A stretch of 64,000 bases of DNA from Tenacibaculum piscium (GTDB taxonomy: Bacteria > Bacteroidota > Bacteroidia > Flavobacteriales > Flavobacteriaceae). Below the pieces are notes generated by a model. The model saw nothing but the letters and a program-made list of their open reading frames with translations, was not told where the DNA came from and did no database searches. The stretch covers positions 124,001-188,000 of the forward strand of contig NZ_JAJGWT010000003.1 of the NCBI RefSeq assembly GCF_021390715.1, read 5' to 3'. Below are positions 45,155 to 54,200 of the stretch, in pieces (positions within the stretch are counted from its first letter, which is position 1; each line of letters starts with the position of its first letter). The position numbers were made by a program, and so were the translations under genes.

Positions 45155-45185
45155 AAACCAAGGCTTATTATTAAGCCTTGGTTTT
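45155..45185. terminator. Strong hairpin downstream of hemN
   Basis: AAACCAAGGCTTA (45155-45167) and TAAGCCTTGGTTT (45172-45184) are perfect 13-bp complements around TTAT. The plus strand has the better T tail (TTTTAGTTTTT). The rest of the 44866-45220 gap has the HTH operators at its left end and no open frame I trust; a plus-strand transcript ending here, starting near 44930, is possible. Confidence 0.7.
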
Positions 45186-45220
45186 AGTTTTTATAGAATT
45201 AATTATATTGATATAATACT

Positions 45221-46582
45221 TTAAATTGTCATCGAAAACAATTTTGTTTCGGGCTTGTTATTATGCAAACGCTTATCAAACGCCATACAGATATTTCGAA
45301 CATAGGGTCTTGCTTTTTCAGGAACTGTTAAAGTGTTTCCATCGATAAAAACCAAACTATCAGCGACCATTTCTTGTAATTTTTCTAAAAGGATTTCGAT
45401 ACCTTTAACCTTTAAATTTTCAGCATCCCACGAAGTGGTAAAATGACACATAATATTTAAAATATGCTTTCGGATAACTAAATCTTCTTCGGATAAAATA
45501 TGTCCTCTAAAAACAGGAATTTCTCCTTCATTCACTATTTTTTGATATTCTTTTACCGTTTTTACATTTTGTGCAAATCCATACCAAGAATCAGAAATTG
45601 ATGACATTCCTAAACCAACCATTAATTGTGTTTTATTGGCGGTATACCCCATAAAATTACGATGCAATGTTTTTTCCTGAGTTGCTTTATATAAACTATC
45701 CGATTTTAAAGCAAAATGATCCATTCCTATTTCAACATAACCCATTTCAGCAAATAACTCCTTCCCTATTTCGTATAATTCACGTTTTTCTTCATTTTTA
45801 GGTAAATCTTCCTCCTTAAAACCTCGTTGCCCAACACCTTTTACCCAAGGAACATGTGCATAACTATAAAACGAAATTCTATCAGGTTGTAATTCTTTGG
45901 TTTTATTAATGGTATGAATTACGTTTTCTTTAGTTTGAAATGGCAATCCAAAAATTAAATCGTGACTGATTGATGTATATCCAATTTCACGTGCCCAACG
46001 CGTTGCTTTTTCGACATTTTCAAAAGGCTGTACTCTATGAATTGCTTCTTGTACTTTTAAATTATAATCTTGCACACCGTAACTTACTCGTGTAAAACCA
46101 ACATCAAACAAGGTTTGTAATTGTGCTTTTGTGGTATTATTTGGATGTCCTTCAAAACTAAATTCGTGCTTCGGATGTTTTTTAGCTTTGATAAATAAAC
46201 CATCAATTAACTTTTTTAAATTTTCTTTTGAAAAAAAAGTAGGTGTTCCGCCACCTAAATGAATTTCCTTGATAATTGGCGTTTCATCGACTAAATTCGT
46301 ATATAAATTCCATTCTTTTAAAACGGTATCCATATAATCTTCTTCTACTTCATGTCTTTTTGTAATATGTTTATGACAGGCACAGAATGTACAAATACTT
46401 TCACAAAAAGGTAAATGAATATACACACTAATTCCTTCGGATGAATTACTTTCTATAAACGATTTCTTAAAAGTTTCAATCCATTTATCTTTAGAAAAAG
46501 TTTCATTTTCCCAATAAGGAACTGTCGGATAACTCGTATATCTTGGACCTGGAATGTTGTATTTTTGTATCAGTAAATTCAT
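45221..46582 (-). CDS. hemN: Oxygen-independent coproporphyrinogen III oxidase HemN
   Basis: A 453-residue radical SAM enzyme. The [4Fe-4S]-binding motif is CESICTFC (C60, C64, C67), preceded by VYIHLPF. The GGGTPTFFS and the YGVQDYNLKVQEAI regions are the expected SAM and substrate motifs. It decarboxylates coproporphyrinogen III to protoporphyrinogen IX without O2, which supplies heme for the cbb3 oxidase under low oxygen. It lies 50 bp after the cupin gene, in a likely ccoI-cupin-hemN operon driven by an FNR-box promoter. Confidence 0.95.
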   Translation of the reverse strand: MNLLIQKYNIPGPRYTSYPTVPYWENETFSKDKWIETFKKSFIESNSSEGISVYIHLPFCESICTFCACHKHITKRHEVEEDYMDTVLKEWNLYTNLVDETPIIKEIHLGGGTPTFFSKENLKKLIDGLFIKAKKHPKHEFSFEGHPNNTTKAQLQTLFDVGFTRVSYGVQDYNLKVQEAIHRVQPFENVEKATRWAREIGYTSISHDLIFGLPFQTKENVIHTINKTKELQPDRISFYSYAHVPWVKGVGQRGFKEEDLPKNEEKRELYEIGKELFAEMGYVEIGMDHFALKSDSLYKATQEKTLHRNFMGYTANKTQLMVGLGMSSISDSWYGFAQNVKTVKEYQKIVNEGEIPVFRGHILSEEDLVIRKHILNIMCHFTTSWDAENLKVKGIEILLEKLQEMVADSLVFIDGNTLTVPEKARPYVRNICMAFDKRLHNNKPETKLFSMTI

Positions 46583-46632
46583 GTGTTTTTTTGAAATATA
46601 TAATCAGTCTAATTTTTTATTATGATAAAAAA

Positions 46633-46965
46633 TTATACGTTTTCAACTCTTTTTACCGTATCCGATTTAGATAACGATAATCGTACAATACTTTCATCCA
46701 AAGCTGTTAAATTATGAACTACCTGAGGTTTTAACGAAATTAAATCGCCTGTATTTAATTGTTTTATTTCGTTATCAACACCAAAATTAATAGCTCCTTT
46801 TATCACCTGAACAATTATTGCAAAAGGTGCTTGATGGTCTTCCATAACTTGTCCTTTTTTAAAGACAACACGTATTTCTTTTGAAAAATCAGTATCTAAT
46901 AATAATGATACGGCTGGTTTATGTTCATTAAATTTAATATCTTCTAAAAATGAGGCTACTTTCAT
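46633..46965 (-). CDS. Small cupin-domain protein
   Basis: A 110-residue single-domain cupin. A beta-barrel-like pattern is visible: VVFKKGQVMEDHQAPFAIIVQVIKG, GDLISLKPQVVHNLTALDES. The first motif has one His and the second PxVxH, so a partial metal site is possible. The function is unknown. It lies between ccoI (29 bp downstream of it) and hemN (50 bp upstream of it), which suggests a role in oxygen-limited metabolism or in oxidase assembly. Confidence 0.75.
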   Translation of the reverse strand: MKVASFLEDIKFNEHKPAVSLLLDTDFSKEIRVVFKKGQVMEDHQAPFAIIVQVIKGAINFGVDNEIKQLNTGDLISLKPQVVHNLTALDESIVRLSLSKSDTVKRVENV

Positions 46966-46994
46966 AATTATTTTATTTAAAATTATCTTTAAAG

Positions 46995-49367
46995 TTATTT
47001 TATTTTTTTCCCTACTAAATTTGTTGCAATCGTTGTAAATAAAACAATACTAATAGAACTTAACGGCATTAAAATTGCGGCAATTACAGGCATTAACTGT
47101 CCTGATACTGCAAAATACAAACCAACTAAATTATAACATAATGATAGTATAAAACTATACTTAATTATTTTAATTGCTTTTTTTGATGCTTTAATATAAC
47201 TACCAATTTCATTAAATTTTGAAGCATCTAAAATAGCATCACAAGCAGGAGAAAACACATTAATATTTTCTGATAATGAAATTCCAACATTACTTTGTGC
47301 CAACGCTCCTGCATCATTTAAACCATCGCCAATCATAATTACAGTTTGTCCTTTACTTTGTAAATTCTCAATGTAATTTAATTTATCTTCTGGCTTTTGA
47401 TTGAATAAAAAAGAGGTGTTTTTTGGTAAAAAATCTTCTAAAAATTTCTTTTCGCCTTCGTTATCACCAGAAACAACCGCCAAATTATAATTTTCTTCCA
47501 ATTCAGAAAACAAACTTTTTACGCCATTTCGATACGCATTTTTAAACACATATTTTCCTTTATAAACTCCATCAAAACTAATATGAACGGAAGTATCTAA
47601 ATTGATTTTTTCATCCGTATTATTTACAAAAGATGACGAACCTATTTTTACATCTACCCCGTTACATCTAGCTTCAATTCCTTTACCTGTGTACTCTTTA
47701 AAGCTTGTAATATCAAGCATTTCAGCAGTTAAAGAACTATACAACATTCTACTTAACGGATGATTTGACGCTCGTAAAGCACTTTTTAATATTACTTTTT
47801 CTTCAGATGATAATTCACTTCCTTTATAATCAATTTGATTTTCTTTACTTGTTGTAAGTGTTCCTGTTTTATCAAAAATAACAGTATCAATTGCGGCTAA
47901 TTGTTCTACAACCGTGGCATTTTTCAAGTAGAATTTCTTCTTCCCAAAAATCCGAAGCATATTCCCTAAAGTAAACGGAGCTGCTAAAGCAATCGCACAC
48001 GGACACGCAATAATTAACACAGCGGTAAATACGTTTAAGGCTTTGCTTGAATCATAATACAGCCAAAATGCGGTAGAAAAAAAAGCGATTATTAAAACGG
48101 TAACTGTAAAATTTTGACTTATGCTATCTGTTAATGTTTTAAATGATGAGTTTTTATCTTTCTTAAACACATCATTACTCCACAATTGTGTTAAATAACT
48201 TTGCGAAACCGAACTTAAAACTTCCATTTCTACAACTCCCGATAATTGCTTTCCTCCTGCAAATAATTTATCGCCCGATTTTTTAGCTACAGGAACTGCT
48301 TCACCTGTAACAAAACTGTAATCTATTTTGGCATTTCCGTTGATTAAAATTCCATCAACAGGAATTAATTCTTGATTTCTGATTAATAATCTATCGCCTT
48401 TTTCAATATCATAAATTTGTACATTTTCTTCTTTTCCTTCGGATGAAATTCGGGTTACCGCAATGGGAAAATAGGATTTATAATCGCGTTCAAATGACAA
48501 GAAATTATAGGTTTTCTGTTGAAAAAATTTCCCTAATAATAAAAAGAAAACTAAGCCTGTTAAGCTATCAAAAAAACCAGTTCCGATATCAAAAATAATT
48601 TCAGCAGAACTTCGGATAAACAACACAGCAACTCCTAAAGCAATAGGAACATCAATATTTAAAATTTTAGCACGCAACCCTTTATACGCGGATATAAAAT
48701 AATCCTGTGCAGCATAAAAAACTACAGGTAATGAGAAGAAAAACATCAACCAACGGAATATTCCTTTGTATTGTTCTAGCCAAAAACCAGTTACTTCAAA
48801 ATATTCAGGAAACGATAAAAACATCACATTTCCGAAAGAAAAACCTGCAATTCCTAATTTATAAATTAAACTTCTATCTACTTTCTTCTTTCCAACTTCG
48901 TAATCTTCTAAACTGATGTAAGGTTCATATCCGATGGCACTCAATAATAAAACAATTTCTTTTAACGAAATAATTTCAGAATTATAAGTAATCCGTACTG
49001 TTTTTTCAGGGAAATTAACTTGTGCCGAACTAATATTTCGTTGTAATTTGTGTAAATTTTCCAGCACCCAAATACACGAACTACAATGTATGTGTGGTAT
49101 GTACAGATTCACAACGTGTATATTGCCGTCGTTAAATTCTAGTAGTTTATCTACAATAGGTTGATTGTCTAAAAAGTCGTATTTTCCTTGAATTTCTGTT
49201 GGAATTGCTCCAGGATTGTTTTGAAAATCGTAGTAACACGTTAAGTCGTTTTCTGAAAAAATCTCATAAACAGTTTTACAACCATTACAACAAAAAGATT
49301 TATCTTCTATTTTAATGGTTTCGGTATCGCATTGGTTACCACAATGAAAACATTTTTCGTTTTCCAT
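46995..49367 (-). CDS. ccoI: CcoI/FixI copper-transporting P-type ATPase
   Basis: A 790-residue P1B-type ATPase. The N-terminus has a Cys-rich metal-binding domain, CFHCGNQCD and CCNGC, followed by a ferredoxin-like domain with CSSCIW (about 95). The transmembrane CPC motif (IIACPCAIALAAP, about 455), the phosphorylated Asp in DKTGTLT (about 498) and GDGLNDAGAL follow in order. CcoI supplies copper to the cbb3 oxidase. It is divergent from an Fnr-like gene and carries an FNR box with the same geometry as the cco operon. Confidence 0.95.
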   Translation of the reverse strand: MENEKCFHCGNQCDTETIKIEDKSFCCNGCKTVYEIFSENDLTCYYDFQNNPGAIPTEIQGKYDFLDNQPIVDKLLEFNDGNIHVVNLYIPHIHCSSCIWVLENLHKLQRNISSAQVNFPEKTVRITYNSEIISLKEIVLLLSAIGYEPYISLEDYEVGKKKVDRSLIYKLGIAGFSFGNVMFLSFPEYFEVTGFWLEQYKGIFRWLMFFFSLPVVFYAAQDYFISAYKGLRAKILNIDVPIALGVAVLFIRSSAEIIFDIGTGFFDSLTGLVFFLLLGKFFQQKTYNFLSFERDYKSYFPIAVTRISSEGKEENVQIYDIEKGDRLLIRNQELIPVDGILINGNAKIDYSFVTGEAVPVAKKSGDKLFAGGKQLSGVVEMEVLSSVSQSYLTQLWSNDVFKKDKNSSFKTLTDSISQNFTVTVLIIAFFSTAFWLYYDSSKALNVFTAVLIIACPCAIALAAPFTLGNMLRIFGKKKFYLKNATVVEQLAAIDTVIFDKTGTLTTSKENQIDYKGSELSSEEKVILKSALRASNHPLSRMLYSSLTAEMLDITSFKEYTGKGIEARCNGVDVKIGSSSFVNNTDEKINLDTSVHISFDGVYKGKYVFKNAYRNGVKSLFSELEENYNLAVVSGDNEGEKKFLEDFLPKNTSFLFNQKPEDKLNYIENLQSKGQTVIMIGDGLNDAGALAQSNVGISLSENINVFSPACDAILDASKFNEIGSYIKASKKAIKIIKYSFILSLCYNLVGLYFAVSGQLMPVIAAILMPLSSISIVLFTTIATNLVGKKIK

Positions 49368-49387
49368 ATTTACTCTTTTGCCTAGTG

Positions 49388-49430
49388 CAAAGGTCTTATA
49401 AGAATCGCAATTAAAATATGATATATATCA
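49388..49430 (-). promoter_or_regulatory. FNR-dependent promoter of ccoI
   Basis: TGATATATATCA (49419-49430), a palindrome with the FNR core TGAT-N4-ATCA, is followed on the minus strand after 23 bp by GACCTTTG (49388-49395), a near -7 element. The 23-bp spacing is identical to the cco promoter, and the box centre is again 36.5 bp from the last G. Confidence 0.65.
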
Positions 49431-49447
49431 GCTTTTGATTATATTTG
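49419..49447 (+). promoter_or_regulatory. Promoter of the fnr-like gene overlapping the FNR box
   Basis: TATATTTG (49440-49447) on the plus strand is a perfect -7 element, 23 bp before the ATG at 49471. The FNR box 49419-49430 lies only 9 bp upstream of it, over the -33 region. This fits negative autoregulation, in contrast to the activating position seen on the other strand. Confidence 0.6.
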
Positions 49448-49470
49448 AACTAGCCTAACCAAAGACTATT

Positions 49471-50157
49471 ATGAGCAAATGTGAACAATGCATTATTCGT
49501 CAATTTAACTCTTTAAAATCACTCACAAAAAATGAATTGATAAGAATTGCTAGTTGTAAAACTTCCAAAGTAATAAAAAAAGGAAGTGTGTTATTTGAAG
49601 AAGGAGAACATATAAACGGCGTTTTTTGTATTAAAAGTGGTATTAGTAAGGTTTCTAAAATGAGTGATAACGGAAGAGATCAAATAGTAAATATTGTTCA
49701 AAAAGGAGATTTACTTGGTGAACGTAGTTTGATAACTGATGAAGCATCTAACTTAAAAGCCATCGCTATTAACGATATGGAGGTTTGCTTTATCCCTAAG
49801 GAAGAGATACTTAACAATTTAGAAACGAATCCTAAATTTACGATGGATGTTCTTAAAAACATGGCATCTTCACTTAAACTTGCCGATAATTTTATTGTTG
49901 ATATGGCTCAAAAAACCGTAAAACAACGTTTAGCAACGACCTTGTTAAATCTTGAAAATAAGTTTGAAAAAAACAAAAATGGAGCGTTAGATATTCTTTT
50001 ATCTCGTGAAGATATTGCCAATATTATTGGTACAGCAACAGAATCTGCTATTCGATTATTATCTGAATTTAAAAAGAAAAAATTAATCGATTTAAAAGGA
50101 AAAGAAGTTTTTATTTTAAATATTAGCGAATTAGAAAAAATATCAAAAGGATTATAA
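49471..50157 (+). CDS. Fnr/Crp-family transcriptional regulator with a Cys-rich N-terminus
   Basis: A 228-residue regulator with a cyclic-nucleotide-binding-like sensor domain (GSVLFEEGEHINGVFCIKSG) and a C-terminal HTH (SREDIANIIGTATESAIRLLSEF). The N-terminus has Cys4, Cys7 and Cys29, and Cys106 in MEVCFIP. This resembles the four cluster ligands of FNR (three N-terminal Cys plus one in the middle), although the spacing C-x2-C-x21-C differs from E. coli. It probably carries an oxygen-sensitive [4Fe-4S] cluster. It is divergent from ccoI and near its own FNR box. Confidence 0.88.
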   Translation: MSKCEQCIIRQFNSLKSLTKNELIRIASCKTSKVIKKGSVLFEEGEHINGVFCIKSGISKVSKMSDNGRDQIVNIVQKGDLLGERSLITDEASNLKAIAINDMEVCFIPKEEILNNLETNPKFTMDVLKNMASSLKLADNFIVDMAQKTVKQRLATTLLNLENKFEKNKNGALDILLSREDIANIIGTATESAIRLLSEFKKKKLIDLKGKEVFILNISELEKISKGL

Positions 50158-50206
50158 AAACTATTTTTATTGATTATTTTTAGCAATCATAATTATCTTT
50201 CATAAA

Positions 50207-50238
50207 AAAAACTCAAAAGTATTAACTTTTGAGTTTTT
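50207..50238. terminator. Bidirectional terminator
   Basis: AAAAACTCAAAAGT (50207-50220) and ACTTTTGAGTTTTT (50225-50238) are perfect complements around ATTA, with T-rich flanks. It ends the fnr-like gene and the convergent Rrf2 gene. Confidence 0.85.
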
Positions 50239-50248
50239 CATTTTTTGA

Positions 50249-50686
50249 TTATCTTTTTAACCAAAAAATATTTTTTTCACCTTGTGTATATAAAATATCG
50301 TACAGCGTATTTTCTTCTAACATTACTTTTAAACGTTCTCTAATTTCGATAAATTTTGTATGTAAAGGACACGGTGAAGTATGGTCACATTGCTTTAATC
50401 CTAAAGCACATCCTGTATAAATACTATCTCCATCTAACACCGATACGATGTTACTTAACTTTATTTTCTTCAGATTTACTTCTTCTATAAAAAAACCTCC
50501 GTGTGGTCCTTTTAAGGAATTTGCAATATTATTTTTTGTTAAAATTTGTAATATTTTACCTGTAAATGGTTCTGGAGAATTGATTGCATTTGCAATTTCT
50601 TTAAGCCCTACTTTTTTCTTTAAACTAGACTGTTCTGCTATATAAATAGCGGCTCTTAAACCATATTCACAAGATTTTGAAAACAT
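50249..50686 (-). CDS. Rrf2-family regulator with [Fe-S] Cys triad
   Basis: A 145-residue Rrf2 protein. The N-terminal winged helix has EYGLRAAIYIAEQ and IANAINSPEPFTGKILQIL, with wing GPHGGFF. Three Cys, C93, C100 and C106 (spacing x6, x5), match the cluster-ligand region of IscR/NsrR, so it likely binds an Fe-S cluster and senses NO, iron or redox state. Which of these it senses cannot be decided from sequence. A perfect 32-bp palindrome lies 70 bp upstream of its start. Confidence 0.88.
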   Translation of the reverse strand: MFSKSCEYGLRAAIYIAEQSSLKKKVGLKEIANAINSPEPFTGKILQILTKNNIANSLKGPHGGFFIEEVNLKKIKLSNIVSVLDGDSIYTGCALGLKQCDHTSPCPLHTKFIEIRERLKVMLEENTLYDILYTQGEKNIFWLKR

Positions 50687-50739
50687 ATATAATTTTTACA
50701 ATTTTTTTTTTAAAAAAAATATTCTGATATATTTGAAAG

Positions 50740-50747
50740 TAAAGATA
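50740..50747 (-). promoter_or_regulatory. Near-consensus -7 element of the Rrf2 gene
   Basis: TATCTTTA on the minus strand differs from TAnnTTTG at one base and lies 54 bp before the ATG. The 32-bp palindrome is directly upstream of it. Confidence 0.4.
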
Positions 50748-50755
50748 ATTATTTA

Positions 50756-50787
50756 TTTAATAAAAGATAATATTATCTTTTATTAAA
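50756..50787. promoter_or_regulatory. 32-bp perfect palindrome, likely Rrf2 operator
   Basis: TTTAATAAAAGATAAT (50756-50771) is followed directly by its exact reverse complement ATTATCTTTTATTAAA (50772-50787), with no loop. It covers the -33 region of the putative Rrf2 promoter, ending 8 bp from the -7 element. That is where a repressor would sit. Confidence 0.65.
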
Positions 50788-50838
50788 ATTTAAAAAACAA
50801 AGATATTTCTAAAGTATAGAAATATTTTTGTTTTTTTT

Positions 50839-51147
50839 TTAAGCTTCACCTGTTGTTCCTCCAAAGTTCATTGGAATTGGTACTTGTTCATAATCTTTAA
50901 TTTCACCATTTGCTTGTTCAAATTTTTGAACATTTTCAGCTAATGCTTTTGCAAGTCTTTTAGCATGTTGTGGTGTTAAAATAATTCTTGATTTTACCTT
51001 TGCCTTTGGTACACCAGGCATAATATTGATAAAATCAACAATAAATTCTGATACTGAATGATTAATAATTGCTAAGTTACTGTAGGTACCTTCAGCAATA
51101 TCTTGATCTAATTCAATATTTAATTGTGGTTCTTTCTTGTCTTCCAT
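50839..51147 (-). CDS. DUF3467 protein
   Basis: A 102-residue protein that matches DUF3467: an acidic start, SNLAIINHSVSEFIVDFINIMPG, VKSRIILTPQHAKRLAKALAENV and a C-terminal Pro/Gly-rich tail. No function is known for the family. It lies 53 bp downstream of rpoC on the same strand, after a terminator hairpin, which is a conserved position in Bacteroidetes as I recall. No separate promoter can be seen; read-through from rpoC is possible. Confidence 0.85.
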   Translation of the reverse strand: MEDKKEPQLNIELDQDIAEGTYSNLAIINHSVSEFIVDFINIMPGVPKAKVKSRIILTPQHAKRLAKALAENVQKFEQANGEIKDYEQVPIPMNFGGTTGEA

Positions 51148-51160
51148 AATATTAATATAA

Positions 51161-51190
51161 AAAAAGGCCTCTAAAATTTAGAGGCCTTTG
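51161..51190 (-). terminator. Rho-independent terminator of the rpoBC operon
   Basis: AAAGGCCTCTAAA (51163-51175) and TTTAGAGGCCTTT (51177-51189) pair with a very short loop; on the minus strand a T7 tail follows. It is 11 bp after the rpoC stop. Confidence 0.88.
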
Positions 51191-51200
51191 GTATTAAAAA

Positions 51201-54200
51201 TTATAAATTTTTCTCCATTTCTTCCATTGGACCTACAATTTGTCGGTCATACGATCTCATTCCTGTACCTGCTGGTATACGTTTACCTACAATTACATTT
51301 TCTTTTAATCCTTCTAAGGTATCAATTTTACCGTTTACTGCGGCTTCGTTTAATACTTTAGTTGTTTCCTGGAATGATGCTGCTGATATAAATGATTTCG
51401 TTTGTAACGAAGCTCTAGTAATTCCTTGTAAAACTTGTTCAGCTGTTGCTGGTTTCGCTTCACGAGCGGCTACTAAATTTTTATCAGCTCTACGTAAAAT
51501 AGAATTTTCATCTCTTAATTGACGCGCAGAAACGATTTGTCCTGCGGTTAAATTTTCAGAATCTCCTGCATCTTCAACAACTTTCATTCCGTAGATAGCG
51601 TCGTTATCTTTGATAAAGTCATTCTTATGAATTAGTTGATTCTCTAGTAATAAAGTATCTCCAGAATCAATAATTCTAACTTTACGCATCATTTGACGTA
51701 CTACTACTTCGAAATGCTTGTCATTAATTTTTACACCCTGTAAACGATATACTTCTTGAATTTCGTTTACTAAGTATTCTTGTACCGCTGAAGGTCCTTG
51801 AATATTTAAAATATCGATAGGCGTTGTAGCTCCATCAGATAAAGGCATACCTGCTTTAATAAAATCGTTTTCTTGAACTAAAATTTGGTTCGATAATTTT
51901 ACTAAATACTTCGTAATATCACCAGTTTTAGATTCAATAATAATTTCACGATTACCTCGCTTAATTTTACCGAAAGATACAACTCCATCAATTTGAGCAA
52001 TTACTGCTGGATTCGATGGGTTACGTGCTTCAAATAATTCTGTTACACGTGGTAAACCTCCTGTAATATCGCCTGCTTTACCAGACTTACGTGGAATTTT
52101 CACTAACGTATGACCTGTTGGAACTTTATCACCATCGCTAACCATTAAGTGAGCACCTACTGGTAAACTATACGAACGTAACGCATTACCATCGGCATCT
52201 TCAATAATTAATGAAGCAATGATTTTTTTGTTTTTAGAATCAATCATAACTTTCTCTTGGAAACCAGTTTGTTCATCAACTTCAACAGAGTAATTAATAC
52301 CTTGCTCTAAGTTATCAAACTTCACTTTACCTCCAAATTCTGATACAATAACTCCGTTAAACGGATCCCATTGACATACAGCATCTCCTTTTTTGATGGT
52401 TTTAATATCTTTATTAAAGATAATAGAACCGTAAGGAATAATATTTGCACTTAATACGATATCGGTTTTCTTGTCAATAATTTTGATTTCTGCCGTACGA
52501 GAAATAACGATTTCAATTTCTTTACCTTCGCTATCTTTTCCTTTTACAGTACGTAAATCTTCAATTTTAACGTTACCGTCATATTTTGCAATTAACTTAT
52601 TTTCTTCGGATATATTTCCTGCTACCCCTCCAACGTGGAAGGTACGTAATGTTAACTGTGTACCAGGTTCTCCAATAGATTGCGCTGCAATTACTCCAAC
52701 TGCTTCTCCTCTTTGAACTTTATTTCCTGTTGATAACGATTGTCCATAACATTTCTCACAAATTCCTCTTTCAGATTCACAAGTTAAAGCGGAACGTACT
52801 TCTACTTTATCGATTCCTGATTCTTGAATTATATTGGCTATTTTTGAGGTAATTAATTCCCCAGAAGCAACTAATAAATCATCAGAATTAGGTGCATATA
52901 CATCTTGTAAAGAAGTACGCCCTGTAATTCTATCAGATAAAGATTCCACGATTTCATCATTTTTCTTTAATGGCGCTACTTCTAACCCTCTTAAAGTTCC
53001 ACAATCAACTTCGTTTACAATAACATCCTGAGATACATCTACTAAACGACGTGTTAAGTAACCAGCATCGGCTGTTTTAAGAGCCGTATCCGCTAAACCT
53101 TTACGAGCACCGTGTGTTGAGATAAAGTATTCTAAAATCGATAACCCTTCCTTAAAGTTAGAAAGAATTGGATTTTCAATAATTTCTCCACCACCAGCGG
53201 TCGATTTTTTAGGTTTTGCCATTAATCCACGCATACCTGTAAGCTGACGAATTTGTTCTTTCGAACCACGCGCTCCAGAGTCAAGCATCATAAATACCGA
53301 GTTAAATCCTTGCTGATCTTCACGCAAACGTTTCATCGATAACTCTGTTAATCTATTATTGGTAGATCCCCAAATATCAATTACCTGATTGTAACGTTCT
53401 TTGTTAGTTAACATTCCCATGTTATAGTTAGATACAATAATATCTACCTCTTTATTTGCTTCGGCAATCATTCCTGTTTTTTCTTCAGGAATAATAATAT
53501 CTCCTAATGAGAATGATAAACCACCTTCAAAGGCGTATTTATATCCCATATTTTTAATTTCATCTAAGAAATCACCAACAGCAGGAATATTGGTTACTTT
53601 TAAAATATCACCAATAATTCCTCTTAATGATTTTTTAGTTAAAACATCATTAATATACCCAGCTTCTTTAGGCACTACCTGATTAAATAAAACTCTACCA
53701 ACGGTTGTTGCTATAATTCTAGTTACATCTTGTCCGTCTACAACATCGTGTGTACGAACTTTGATACCTGCATTTAAGTCTACTTTTTCTTCATTTAAGG
53801 CGATAATTACCTCTTCTGGAGAATAAAAAATTAATCCTTCTCCTTGAATAGGTACTTCAGGAGTTGATTTTCTTTCTTTGGTCATATAATACAGACCCAA
53901 TACCATATCCTGAGATGGTACCGTTACTGGTGCTCCATTTGCAGGGTTTAAAATATTGTGAGATCCTAACATTAAAATCTGCGCTTCTAAAATAGCTTCA
54001 GGTCCTAATGGTAAGTGAACTGCCATTTGATCCCCATCAAAATCCGCATTAAATGCCGAACATGCTAATGGATGTAAACGAATCGCTTTTCCTTCAATTA
54101 ATTTTGGTTGGAAAGACTGAATACCTAAACGGTGTAATGTAGGTGCACGGTTTAATAAAACTGGATGTCCTTTAATTACATTCTCTAAGATATCCCAAAC

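Noticed and set aside
45103..45174. 23-codon frame ending in the hairpin downstream of hemN
   Set aside because: Too short and without a start context or similarity; the terminator stem would overlap its coding part.
46583..46632. Possible FNR box upstream of hemN (TGA...ATCA)
   Set aside because: The half-sites are not spaced by four bases, and hemN is more likely read from the ccoI promoter.
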